Assembly (NCBI GenBank): GCA_963402885.1
Contig: OY727096.1
Span: forward strand, 868,001-932,000
Length of the DNA stretch: 64,000 nucleotides
Origin: Antedon bifida
Taxonomy: Eukaryota; Echinodermata; Crinoidea; Comatulida; Antedonidae
Direction of reading: 5' to 3'
Made by a program: the position numbers and the translations under genes. How positions within the stretch are numbered: position 1 is the stretch's first letter; the number at the start of each line of letters is the position of its first letter. Under the pieces are notes generated by a model, which was not told where the DNA came from, ran no database searches, and saw nothing but the letters and a program-made list of their open reading frames with translations. Positions 1 to 10,646 of the stretch are shown piece after piece.

Positions 1-198
1 AGCCCTGACAAAGGAATAGTGTTTTCTGAAACCTTGGCACTTTATTTCTTGCTGTTTTGATTTACCTTTTTGCTTATTTCATTTGTATTCCCATTGAGAT
101 TTTTTCAGTATCTTTCTTTTGAATTTATAAATTATGATAAATACATTTTGCCAATAAATAATGTTACAAATGTTTCATAATCATTTTTTTTTCCTCAG

Positions 199-386
199 GT
201 AACCCGTTGCTATTCCACTCCTCCTACATTGCTATCTGTCGCCCTCATTGTGAACTGTTCAGTGCGCGTGATTTAGTGCAGTTTGGCCGCATGGCTTCAA
301 ATGTGAGAAAAACGGTGATTATATGTTCACTAGATAAACAAGACGCACTTGTGTATACATCAGTACAGTGGACAGGAGTATCATGA
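199..386 (+). CDS. Putative terminal exon of an unidentified gene (partial)
   Basis: A pyrimidine-rich tract ending in CAG at 196-198 precedes a frame that is open for about 62 codons and stops at TGA 384-386. The translated end includes the segments CRPHCELFSARDLVQFGRM and SLDKQDALVYTSVQWTGVS. Two bases precede the first full codon, so the upstream intron would be phase 1. A canonical AATAAA lies at 697-702, which would make 387-about 720 a 3' UTR containing the 61-bp repeats. I do not recognise the protein family. Upstream exons would lie left of the window. It could be a chance frame, but the acceptor, open frame and poly(A) signal together favour a real last exon. Confidence 0.4.
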
Positions 387-470
387 TGATTATACAGGTA
401 ACACTGGCATAGATTCCACAGGCTGACTTCTGGGCCTCTGTTTTGAACTTACATACAGGGTGCCGTCTGA

Positions 471-653
471 CACACTACCTATTCTGTCTTACAAACCATG
501 GTAGTGTGTCTGATGGCGCCCCATACTTGCGCACACTACCTATTCTGTCTTACAAACCATGGTAGTGTGTCTGATGGCGCCCCATACTTGCGCACACTAC
601 CTATTCTGTCTTACAAACCATGGTAGTGTGTCTGATGGCGCCCCATACTTGCG
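471..653. repeat. 61-bp tandem repeat, three perfect copies
   Basis: Units at 471-531, 532-592 and 593-653 are identical. Each contains the inverted pair CACACTACC ... GGTAGTGTG, so each unit can fold into a stem with a loop of about 20 bases. The array probably lies in the 3' UTR of the gene ending at 386. Identity of all three copies points to very recent expansion. Confidence 0.95.
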
Positions 654-1070
654 CATAATGAAACAAAACAAACAAACTGTTTTATACTATTCTTCTAATA
701 AATTGATATATTGAAAATAGTTCTGCTTTTACTTAATAATTTTTGTCAGATTACAATATTTATTATTTATTTATTTCTGTCTTTATTGTGAAGACAACTT
801 CGGTATCGTCGTACTGATATCACTGGTGGATCACATAAACCATACTGCAAGTTATACTGTATGATGATATCAAACAGTATATAAATTATCTGTACAAACA
901 AATTCCAAAACACAATATCCAAAATCCTTCGTGAATGCATTTATTAAAAAACGGCAAAAATGGCTAACATCCTGTATTACTATTAATAATGTGAATATGT
1001 GCATCACATGCAAGCAGCAAAACTATGTGAATGGAAAATGAAATGTTCCCATGCTTTTTAAACACTTCTA
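654..1070. other. Non-coding stretch between left gene and array
   Basis: An AATAAA signal lies at 697-702. The rest is AT-rich single-copy-looking sequence in which I see no gene, RNA or repeat. Confidence 0.5.
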
Positions 1071-1402
1071 CCAGTGGCGGATCCAGGATTTTGAAATAGG
1101 GGGCCCAGGGCCTAAAAGTAGTGAAATGAAATTCTGAACTTAATTTGATGTCCTATCTTTTGCACTGCAATTTGTGAAATTTATAGGGCGCCTGGGGATT
1201 TTTAGAGGGGCCTGGGGATTTTCAGAGGGGGCCTGGGGAATTTTAGAGGGGCCTGGGGATTTTTAGAGGGGGCCGGGGGATTTTCAGAGGGGGGCTTGTG
1301 GATTTTTAGAGGGTCATGGGGATTTTTAGAGGGGAGCCTGGGGATTTAGGGTGCCTGGGGATTTAGAGGTGGCCTGGGGATTTTGAAGGGGCCTGGGGAT
1401 TT
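1071..1402. repeat. G-rich minisatellite, about 11 degenerate units
   Basis: Repeated units of about 20-26 bases share the core GGCCTGGGGATTTTTAGAGG. Runs of four to six G recur across the stretch, so the plus strand could form G-quadruplexes. It begins beside a CAGTGGCGGATCCAG segment of the kind often found at DNA transposon ends, suggesting the satellite grew from an old transposon fragment. It ends just before the left edge of the FReD array. Confidence 0.85.
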
Positions 1403-1416
1403 TTCTAATTTGTTGT

Positions 1417-1448
1417 GGCTAATTGATTCGTGATTGAGATGAAACACT
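1417..1448 (-). promoter_or_regulatory. Orphan copy of the FReD upstream motif
   Basis: This segment carries the core TTCGTGATTGAGATGAAAC that is otherwise found only upstream of the seven FReD genes. No leader exon, TATA box or FReD exon lies to its left. It is fused directly to sequence that normally sits downstream of a FReD 3' end. It is best read as the scar of a lost unit at the left array boundary. Confidence 0.6.
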
Positions 1449-1698
1449 GTGATTAATACTAATTTAAGAAAATTAATTTAATTTTCATATTCTAAAACAT
1501 TTATAAAACAATGAAATGTTTTCCAGAGACAAAAAGTTCTAATTCAAAATTCTAGTTAAATTAAAATAATTAATATAACACTAAAAATGATAGCCAAACA
1601 GGATTGTTGACTTTACTACATCTTGAAAAAAAAATTAAATATTTGCCATTTTGTATATTTATAAATCAAATTACTATAAAGTGATAATGAAAACTCTC

Positions 1699-3817
1699 TT
1701 ATGGTGCTCTTTTAATCATCATCACTGTCTTCTTGAGACTGTAATAATGACCCTTGAAATGAAACCAAACAATGCCATTATGAGTAGAAGAAGATCCTGG
1801 TGTAAGGTAAAGCCCATTCAGGTTTGATTCAGCACAGGACTTGTACCACCAAGCACCTTTGAAATGCTCAGCACAGTTAAGTGTTGAATACACATCATTG
1901 TCTCTATCGTATGTTGTAAATTGTTGACCATTGTGGTATGCCAAAGAATCACCTAAACAAACAAAATATTATATCTTCTTTAAGTTTACAGCATACATAC
2001 AGTTTGTTTAATAGAATGGAGAAAATGAATACTGTATATGCGATGATAAAATGGTAAAATGATACAATACACCCAATGAGTGTTTTAATTATTTATATTT
2101 TTACATTTACATCCTGTTTTAGGGGATTCTAATTTTGTTTTAAATCATAACAATTTTTTCAAAGATAGTGCTCTTGTTATTAGGCTTCTTATATTCTATA
2201 CATTATACAATATGGTTATTTATTTTACTATATAATAATATTTTGTTGGTCATTCAATGTTTGCTAATTATTATTATACTTTTTTTTGTGGGATGACCCA
2301 CATTTAATCATATTACATACAACATAAAATACAACTATGAAAATACAATGATAAACTTGACAGTTGCTAAAACATTAATACATGAAAGAATAAAAATGTT
2401 TTTCAATATTTCATTTGTAATTTTATGTTATTTTCCGTCTACTGTATCTTAATTATTCTTTCTTTTAATTCAAGTATACTTTCAATACAAATGCACTGAT
2501 TTCCAAAAAAACAATGAAAATGAAAGAGTATGATAAAAAACGTTTATACATGCTGGTACATAATTAGATACAACATGGATTCTTATGGTATGTTGAATTT
2601 CCTGGGCTGTAAGCTTGTTTTAACAATTTATCCCAGTCAATGTTCTTATCATTTAACTCGGTATTATATTCAGTTATTATATAAAGTGATAAATGCAACA
2701 ACAACAAAGCGCACAGTGTGTGTTAGTCTATTTTTATTGCAAGGCAGAAAGGTGTAGCTGGCCTACAAAGAAAAATAATAATGTTAGTTCTTTGTTTACT
2801 TGAAATGGGTTTTTAGTGTAAAAATTGATTGAATGTACTAACCTGCAGTTCCTGTGTATCCACTGATTGTCAAATCATAGTTAGAATCCTCAGTATCAAT
2901 ACGAAAGTGAGAATATCTTGCAAACTTCATTACATTCAAGTGATCTGTCAACTCTACTAATAGCTCATAATCACCATCAAATGTTATACGGTTGATCTTT
3001 TCATTACCAAGCCAGAACTCTGAGTGGACATTTCCAAAACCCTTTTTGAAGTTGGCCCAATTGCGGTAGAAATCTTCCGAACCATCCTGTCTTCGTTGTA
3101 TCACCTGGAAAACAAAGAAACTTTACAAAACAGCAGTGGACAATTTATCTTGTAAACTTGATCAAAATTATAGTTTAATAGTTAAGTATAATTATAGATG
3201 AAAAGAAAAGAAATCTTTGCATTTTTTCATTGCTTTTATTAATATTGCTTACTGTCCATCCGCCATCTTTCCTCATGTCACAGTAGACCATAAACTTTGG
3301 CCCTCCATCATTTGGCTCTATCACATAATCACCACTTTGAGCAGAAGGATCATTTTCCAAAATGTCTCCACAATCTCTCATAAGACACTTATCTAAATAA
3401 TATACAAAATATTATACAATTCTTTAAACTAAAAATATTAGTTGGTACTTTTATGATTTGGCCAACTTTGTACTCCTTAATTTTGTTTATTTTCTTCCTA
3501 ATTGTTTAGTAGTATCATTTAATTTTAATAAATTATACAAGATAGTCTCTTTACTAGGTCCATTAAAGTGCTTTAAACAATAAAAAAAAGTGTAAGATTT
3601 AATTTAATTAGGTTTATAGGACAGCTACAAAAATTGTCCACTAGATGACACATTTCTCTTTAATTAAGATACATTTCTACTCTTCTGACCCGTTTCTTAC
3701 CAGCTGTATAGAGTCATTCTACTTACTTCTAGAAGGACATCCACAATCATCTTCTGAACAGCAGGCTGAAGCCATCACCACCAACATACAGCCAATTACT
3801 AACATTCTGCAATCCAT
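1699..3817 (-). CDS. FReD 1: secreted fibrinogen-related (ficolin-like) protein
   Basis: Predicted secreted lectin of the fibrinogen C-terminal domain family, 248 aa. Coding exons on the minus strand: 3727-3817, 3253-3392, 2843-3104, 1699-1952. The sum is 747 nt, with introns of phase 1, 0 and 1 and GT-AG borders. Residues 1-18 form a signal peptide, followed by a short Cys-rich segment (CCSEDDCGC). The fibrinogen domain runs from about residue 37 to the end: C38/C68 pair, the hallmark GGWTVIQRR at the exon 2/3 join, calcium loop D180-x-D182, C191/C204 pair and the signature WWYKSCAESNLNG. There is no collagen or coiled-coil segment. Family members bind acetylated or other microbial sugars; that role here is inferred. 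An acceptor at 3854-3855 joins exon 1 to the leader exon 4581-4630. Confidence 0.9.
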
Positions 3818-4580
3818 TCTGTATCACACTTGAATGCTCCTCACACAATATAACTGACAACAGAAGAGCAAACAACAAATGCAATTCTTATATCTTAAAT
3901 TGAAGATAGTTGATGGGAATTTTCCTTTATTTTCTATCATAATTTGATTTTAGAAAGTTAGGCATATTTTTGCAGACTGAATACTGAATACTCAAAAGCA
4001 TTATCATATAAAATAATAATAGAAATTCTTCTTAAAGATTTATTAATACAATTAAAAACAGATATACATATAAACAATTAAAGCAATTAAAAAATCGAAT
4101 ACACACACACACAATGAAAACAAAAATTATTACACAAAAACTTAAAAAAGATACAATTTAGAAGTTAAAATTTGACAAAATGCATAAAAAGCTTAAAAAG
4201 TTGTAGTTTAAAAAGTAGATACAATTTGGAAAATATGATAAAATGCATAAAATGTTATTGTTTTTAGTAATAATGTAATAAGAATCACAATATGAATGAT
4301 AAAAATATTAATATTTGTTTTGTTTCAAACGCACATTCGACATAAGCCTTATGGGGATTTTAAAAGCCCAAGTGAATAGTACTGTAAATAAAATGATACC
4401 CATCATTGTTACATACAAGAGAAATATTATTGTTATTTTCCAATTCATTATCTTTTCAAGAGAATACTGATTTTAACCAATCACAAGCTTTAGAAAGTCA
4501 CAAAATATTCCAGTGTATCTTTTGCAATTTTAAGCTGTCAATAGACTTAATTAATGTACCAATAGAAATGTAATACTTAC

Positions 4581-5008
4581 AACTGTATGTTCAATGTTCT
4601 CTACACTTCAGCTGAAAGATGAATCTATCTGACAATGCAATGTTGGAACACCTCTCTTTTATGGAGATTGTTTGGAGAACAACCCAGATGTTTTCTAACC
4701 AAATCTTTTCAACTAAAATGTTTATTTATGTAATCTGAATGTTACAAATTGCATTATGCTGAACAATATTTGAATATCATTTAAGTTTGTTTGAATATTT
4801 TTGATAATTTGTTTAGCTAATTGGTTCGTGATTGAGATGAAACTCTTTTTATGAAAACATAAGACAGGATTGGGTTTTCCCAACTACTAATTGGTTCGTG
4901 ATTGAGATGAAACACTTGCTATTGTTCAAGACAGAAGTGGATATTTGTGGTTTTTTAAATTTTTATTTGTAGTAGCTAACTGGTTCGTGAATGAGATTAA
5001 ACACTTTA
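4581..5008 (-). promoter_or_regulatory. FReD 1 promoter and leader exon
   Basis: The TATA-like CATAAAAG reads on the minus strand at 4663-4656. A TCAG initiator-like A is at 4630. The untranslated leader exon 4630-4581 has no ATG and ends at a GTAAGT donor. Three copies of the array-specific upstream motif lie at 4815-4844, 4884-4917 and 4974-5008, about 150-350 bp upstream of the TATA box. Confidence 0.75.
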
Positions 5009-6764
5009 GTAATTGTTTTTTTATCAACAGGACAGAATGATAAGCTATGTAACTACTAATTTCCAGGCACAGTCTCTTTCTACAAGTCTCTGTCTCCATG
5101 TTGTCCATATAGTCAAGTGTATAGTTGCGAATTATACGGAAAATATGGGTGTGTAGGAAATGGTATTTTTTCTAATAACTGTTTATAGAAAATAAAAGGT
5201 TAAAACATGCATACATAATTCTTTAAAACAAGTAAAAACAGTAAAATAACAAATTAAGTCAAAAATATATGTACATTTATGGTAAAAGGAGTGAAAATAC
5301 AAAAAGAATAAAACAAATTTGTAAAAGACCTAAGCACAGATAGTGACTAAAACAGTCATAACTTGGTATTTAGTGATATGCACTTTCTTGGTAGTAGTAT
5401 GTGTATAGATTGTTTAAATCTAATAGTTTTTTAAAGTAGATCCAACATAAATTGTTGATGTCATTTACAAATTTGGTTTGATTTTTAAAAATTATTTTCT
5501 ACATTCATTAGATAACATCGGATCGCACACGTTATTCCTTTATTATAGATGAGGATGTACATTTGAGTTTCCTTATTGAACTCCTGTCAGGTCTGGACAG
5601 TTATGACAGCCTTGACTTTGTTATTGATTTACTTACTTTAATATTGATGGGCATTATGTTTGGCGAAGCAATTTTCTGCATAGAGGGCAGCATAACTAAA
5701 ATAATGATAATCAAGAATACAACATTTGATTTTATTTCAAAATTGTTTGGTATGGTTGTTTTCTTATTTATTGATCAACTATTGATATTGTGGATAACAA
5801 ATGACCAACACAACTGTTGCATAAAGAAAGACAATGTTGTGTAAGGTGCATGACGTTCGTAATTCCTCCAAGACCATTGATCACAAATCATTTGGGATAG
5901 CATCAAGACACTGAGTTAGCCAAAAGTGTTTGTACTCTAAAATAGAGTTTGCATTTTTTGGTGTTTTTTTGTTGTAAAAGTACAATATTGGCTTGGAAAA
6001 AGTGTAAAATCCATAAACCTTATTTTTGCCATGGAGTAAAGAATGTTTTTGCTTATTATCTATTAGCTGTTTCCTGTATAATATTCTCAAGACCAATAAA
6101 ATAAGAGATATAATTAATAGATCATACACATTTCATTGTAGTTTAATTAATTCTTTCAACAATACAGTACAGTTTTGTTCCTGCCAATGATGCCCATCTC
6201 GTCCAAAAATATGCTTGATATGTTTTTGGTCACTATTGTATGGTTTTCAGCGACCAAATACAGTAGTATGTTTTTTTAAAAGAGTTACAGTATTTAGTTT
6301 TCAGAAGATTTCTGATGTGTGTAAATGTATCGTAGCACAAGTTATCTATAAGGATCTTCTGCAGATATCGTTTTATTAATTTGTAAAATTAGTATCAATA
6401 ATACATATGATTTTTAACAATTCTGATAATATAATTATAATAATTATATAATAATAATAAATTATCATAAACAAAATATAAATAGGTACTGTATGTGATT
6501 AATAATAATTTAAGAAAAATTACATTTCAAATTAAATTTATTTTCATATGTTAAAACATTTATAAATTTTTTTTTCAGAGACAAAAAGTTATGAAAATTG
6601 TACCAAATTCTAGTTTTCATTATTAAATTAAAATAATTAATATAACACTAAAAAATGATAGCCGAACAGGATTGTTGACCTCACTACATATTGGAAAAAA
6701 ATTAAATATTTGCCATTTTGTATATTTATAAGTCAAATGACTATAAAGTGATAATGAAACTCTC
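5009..6764. other. FReD 1-2 intergenic DNA with conserved array block
   Basis: About 5173-5350 is an extra segment, bordered by ATAAC on both sides, that is shared with the unit upstream of FReD 3 but missing from units 4-7, so it is probably an inserted element. About 5500-5900 is a block found in most array units (also near 14820, 22130, 26570, 31540 and 36140). It holds an open frame of 93 codons here, but the frame is interrupted or shifted in other copies. The remainder is AT-rich 3' flank of FReD 2. No gene is supported. Confidence 0.6.
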
Positions 6765-8838
6765 TTATGTTGCTCTTTTAACCATCATCACTGTCTTCTT
6801 GAGACTTTCCCACTTGTTCTTGAAATGATACCAATGTATGCCAGTATAAGTAGAAGGAGATCCTGGTGTAAGGTAAAGCCCATTCAGGTTTGAATGAGTA
6901 CAACCGTTGTACCACCAAGCACCTTTGTTATGGTCAGCACAGTTAAGTGTTGAATGTGGATCATTGTCTCTGTCATATGTTGTAAATTGTTGACCATTGT
7001 GCAACGCCAAAGAATCACCTACACAAACAAGATATTAGATACATTATTCAAATACAGTTAACAGGTTTTTTCTTCTACTGTATAAAGTATAGAAACAATT
7101 ATATACGATATAAAATGATTTACAATAAACCCAATGAGTTTTTTGATTCATTTTGTTTATTTATTTTTCTTTAAACTTGTATGCCAGAGATTTACATCCT
7201 GTTTTAGGGGATTTTTAATTCTTTAATCATGGAACTTTTTTTTCATAGATAGTGTTCTTGTTTTTTTTTCTATGAATTATACAATATGGTTATTTTATTG
7301 TTAAGTAAAGTAAAACATGAATAAATTCTAAATTTCTACAAATAAATAAAAAAGAAAATTCAACAAGGAGACTGTTTCCAATCCTATACCATTATGGGAA
7401 ACTTGACTGGAGAGTTTTGCACAATCAGTTTACTGAACATTTGCCAACTTAATTTAATACATTACAACATTTGTTCCTCATTTTCTATTTCATTTGTGGT
7501 AAAGATTCAATTGTTTGTGTCTCACTAATACAAAATGGTGTAGAGCCTTAAAATTAAATTGAAGAATCTTCACCATACAATGTATTACACCCTAGTCAAT
7601 GTTCTTATTTAAGTCAGTATTGTCAGTATATAAATGCAACAACAAAGACACCATGCAGTATGTGACAATAGACCATTTTTATTGCAAGGTACAAATGATG
7701 TATGCCTACAAAAAAAATGTTTTGTGTTTTTAGTGTAAAAAGGTAACCTAACCTGCAGTTCCTGTGTATCCACTGATTCTCATAAGATAGTTCGACATCT
7801 CACTACCAACACGAAAGTGAGAATATCTTGCAAACTTCATTTCATCCAAGTGGTCCGTCATCTCTACTAAGAGCTCAAAATCCCCATCAGATGTTATACG
7901 GTTGATCTTTTCGTTACCAAGCCAAAACTCTGAGTGCACATTTCCAAAACCCTTTTTGTAGTTGGCCCAATCGCGGTAGAAATTTTCCGAACCATCGTCT
8001 CTTCGTTGTATCACCTGGGATAAAAAATAAAAACTTTACACAACAGCTGAACTACAAAAAAACAACAATCAAAATCTAAATAGCACATAATCTATTTCAA
8101 ACTAAATGAGTGACAAATTTAAAGTTATTTATTTTTTGGCTCTCATTAATTTTGGACAATTTATCTATCTTATAAAGCTGTAATTTAATAATTAAGTATA
8201 ATTACAGAAGAGAAATCTTTTTTATTGCTTATTAAAGTTACTTACCGTCCATCCGCCATCTTTCCTCATGTCACAGTAGACCATAAACTCAGGTTGTTCG
8301 TCATGTGGCTGTATCAAATAATCACCACTTTGAGCAGAAGGATCATTTTCCAAAATTTCACCACAGTCCCTTAAAAAACACTTCTCTGAAAATATGAAAT
8401 ATTATCAATTTTCTAAAACTAGAAAATAACTTGCGTTTCATTTATTTACTTAGATATAGTTTGGTACTTTTATTCTTTGGCCAACTTTGTACTCCTTACA
8501 ATTTTTTCTGTTTTCTCTCTCTCTAATTATTAAAAAAAAATCATTTATTAAATTATACAAGATAGTTGTTACTAGATCCATTGTATACTTTAAACATTTT
8601 TATTTAAAAAATGCAAGAGGTAAGATTTAGAGTTTAATCGTCTAATAGATGACATAGATGTCCAATAGTTGACACATTTCTCTTTCTACAGTTTGTACCA
8701 TTTCTACTCTGCTGACCCGTTTGTTACCAACTGTTTAGAGTCATTCTACTTACTTCTAGAAGGGCATTTAAAATCGTCATCAGCAGCAGCAGCCATCACA
8801 ACCAACATACAGCCAATTACTAACATTCTGCAATCCAT
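6765..8838 (-). CDS. FReD 2: secreted fibrinogen-related (ficolin-like) protein
   Basis: Same four-exon design as FReD 1, 246 aa. Coding exons: 8754-8838, 8246-8385, 7753-8014, 6765-7018 (741 nt). The signal-peptide exon is the short type ending AAAADDDFKCPSR, which lacks the paired cysteines of FReD 1. Exon 2 has [11 protein letters not shown] and QPHDEQPEF. Exon 3 is the [18 protein letters not shown] type, almost the same as FReD 6. The loop exon has DRDND for calcium, C/C pair and WWYNGCTHSNLNG, so the residue after the second cysteine is Thr. Intron 3 belongs to the class seen in FReD 5. The 5' acceptor of exon 1 is less clear than in the other genes because the sequence just upstream has diverged. 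Confidence 0.9.
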
Positions 8839-9358
8839 TCTGGATCACACTTGAAAGCTTCCTTGCAAATTTACTCAATATAGAAGTACACTAGGAGAAC
8901 AATAATCAAATGTTGGAAGCAATTATTTTGTTTTATAAATATTTAAATTTTGAAAAAATATACAATTAACCTTTATTTTCTACCATAATTCAATTTTATT
9001 TTCAAAAGATCCATCATTATGTAATAACAATACATTATTATTTAAAAAAATTAGTATGCACTTATGCTGGAGAAACTTTTATAATCCCAGAGGGCTTTAA
9101 GGCTAGTTCCACCAGAAAATAAGAATTCAAAAAGTATATAGAAATGAATATTTTAGTATTTTAATATTGTTGAATGAATTTAATTTTATGCTACATACAA
9201 AATAATATGTCATTGTCATTTTCTAAGTCTTTTCAAGAAAATACTGATTTCAACCAATCACAAGCTTTAGAAAGTGACCCATTTTTTTCACTTTCTAATT
9301 TTAGAATTTAAGTTGTCAGTAGGCTAAATTAATATTCAAGTAGACATGTAATACTTAC

Positions 9359-9728
9359 AACTGTATGTTCAATGTTCTCTACACTTCAGCTGAAAGATGA
9401 ATCTATCTGACAATGCAATGTTGGAACACATCTCTTTTATGGAGATTGGTTGGGGAACAACCCAGATGTTCTCAAACCCTTTCAACTGAAAGGTTTAATA
9501 GTAGGATTTCGCATAATCTCAAAGTTACAAATTATATTATACTGAACAATATTTGAATGTCATATAAGTTTGTTTGGATATTTTGTTATAAATGTATTGG
9601 TAATTGATTCGTGAATGAGATAACACTTTGTAATTTGCTTTTTGTAAACACTGAAGACAGAATTATCTTTGTTAGGACCTTTTAATTTGCTTAGCCAATT
9701 TGTTCGTGAATGAGATTAAACACTTTAG
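9359..9728 (-). promoter_or_regulatory. FReD 2 promoter and leader exon
   Basis: CATAAAAG on the minus strand at 9441-9434, initiator-like A at 9408, leader exon 9408-9359 with GTAAGT donor. Only two upstream motif copies are seen (9601-9630, which has lost bases in the GATGAAAC part, and 9693-9728), the fewest and most degenerate in the array. Confidence 0.7.
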
Positions 9729-10646
9729 TAATTGGCTTTTTCAAGACAGGATGATATTAATGCTTGATTTTGATTAATGTCAATGAATTCCTGGCTATAT
9801 ACTGTCCCTTTCTCCTAGTTTCTCGGCCAGTTGACCATATGGTCCAGTGTTAACAATATCAACAGTAAATAACACAGAAACACTTTCATGCATTTCTCTA
9901 TTTGTTGTATTTATTTCAGAAAAAGTCATTAATAATTAGTTAATCATTAATAAATTATTTTACAACAGGATTTGATGCCTCTCTGTAGTATTTTATGGAC
10001 AAAAACAAGTTTTTCATCCACACTAATATTGAATTGGTTTTCAGACATGAAGAGTAGGTTTTTCTAAAGAGTTATTTAGTTCTCAGCAGATTTCTGATGA
10101 TATGTCTATTGTTGAGATGTATCAATAAAACTATCTATATTTATGATATAAATAAAGCATCTGTAGGTAACGTTTTATTAAATTAGTAAAACTAGTATTA
10201 ATAATATTTATAATAATTCATTAATACCATATGACTAGCCAAAGTAGTAGCTTATACTTAATCAATTTGATTCATTAAGGTATTACTAATATTAGCATAG
10301 ATTTTTAAAATTCTGATATGATTATTATTATTGTTATTTTAATTTATTGTTAACAAATCATAACATATGTAGGCCCACTGTACAGTATGTATGATTAGTA
10401 ATAATAATTAATAGCACATTGTATTCAATTCAACATTATTTTTATGTCGTCATATGTTAAAACATTTTGTTTTCAAGAGACAAAATTTATAAAATTACAC
10501 CAAATTTAGTCTATATTGTTAATTTAAAATATTACTATAATTCAAAAAGTATGATAGCCAAACAGGATTATTGACTACATCTTGTGGAACAAATCAATAT
10601 TTGCCATTTTGTATGTCAAATTACTAAAGTGATAATGAAAACTCTC
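9729..10646. other. FReD 2-3 intergenic DNA lacking the conserved block
   Basis: AT-rich spacer, shorter than elsewhere in the array. The ~400-bp conserved block present between most other genes is absent here. From about 10440 the sequence matches the usual 3' flank of the family. No gene is seen. Confidence 0.6.

Noticed and set aside
471-653. Possible CRISPR array at the 61-bp repeats
   Set aside because: Units are contiguous with no unique spacers, and the genome is animal.
3645-3833. Plus-strand open frames over exon 1 of each FReD gene (also 8669, 12840, 24882)
   Set aside because: Antisense shadows of the signal-peptide exon.
5563-5844. 93-codon open frame on the plus strand in the conserved spacer block
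   Set aside because: Other copies of the block (near 14870, 26620, 31590) break or shift this frame, so it is not under protein-coding constraint.
5881-6129. 82-codon open frame on the minus strand, with similar frames at 22544 and 31934
   Set aside because: Low-complexity, Leu/Ile/Lys-rich translation of AT-rich spacer; copies differ by length changes. Similarity is explained by unit duplication.
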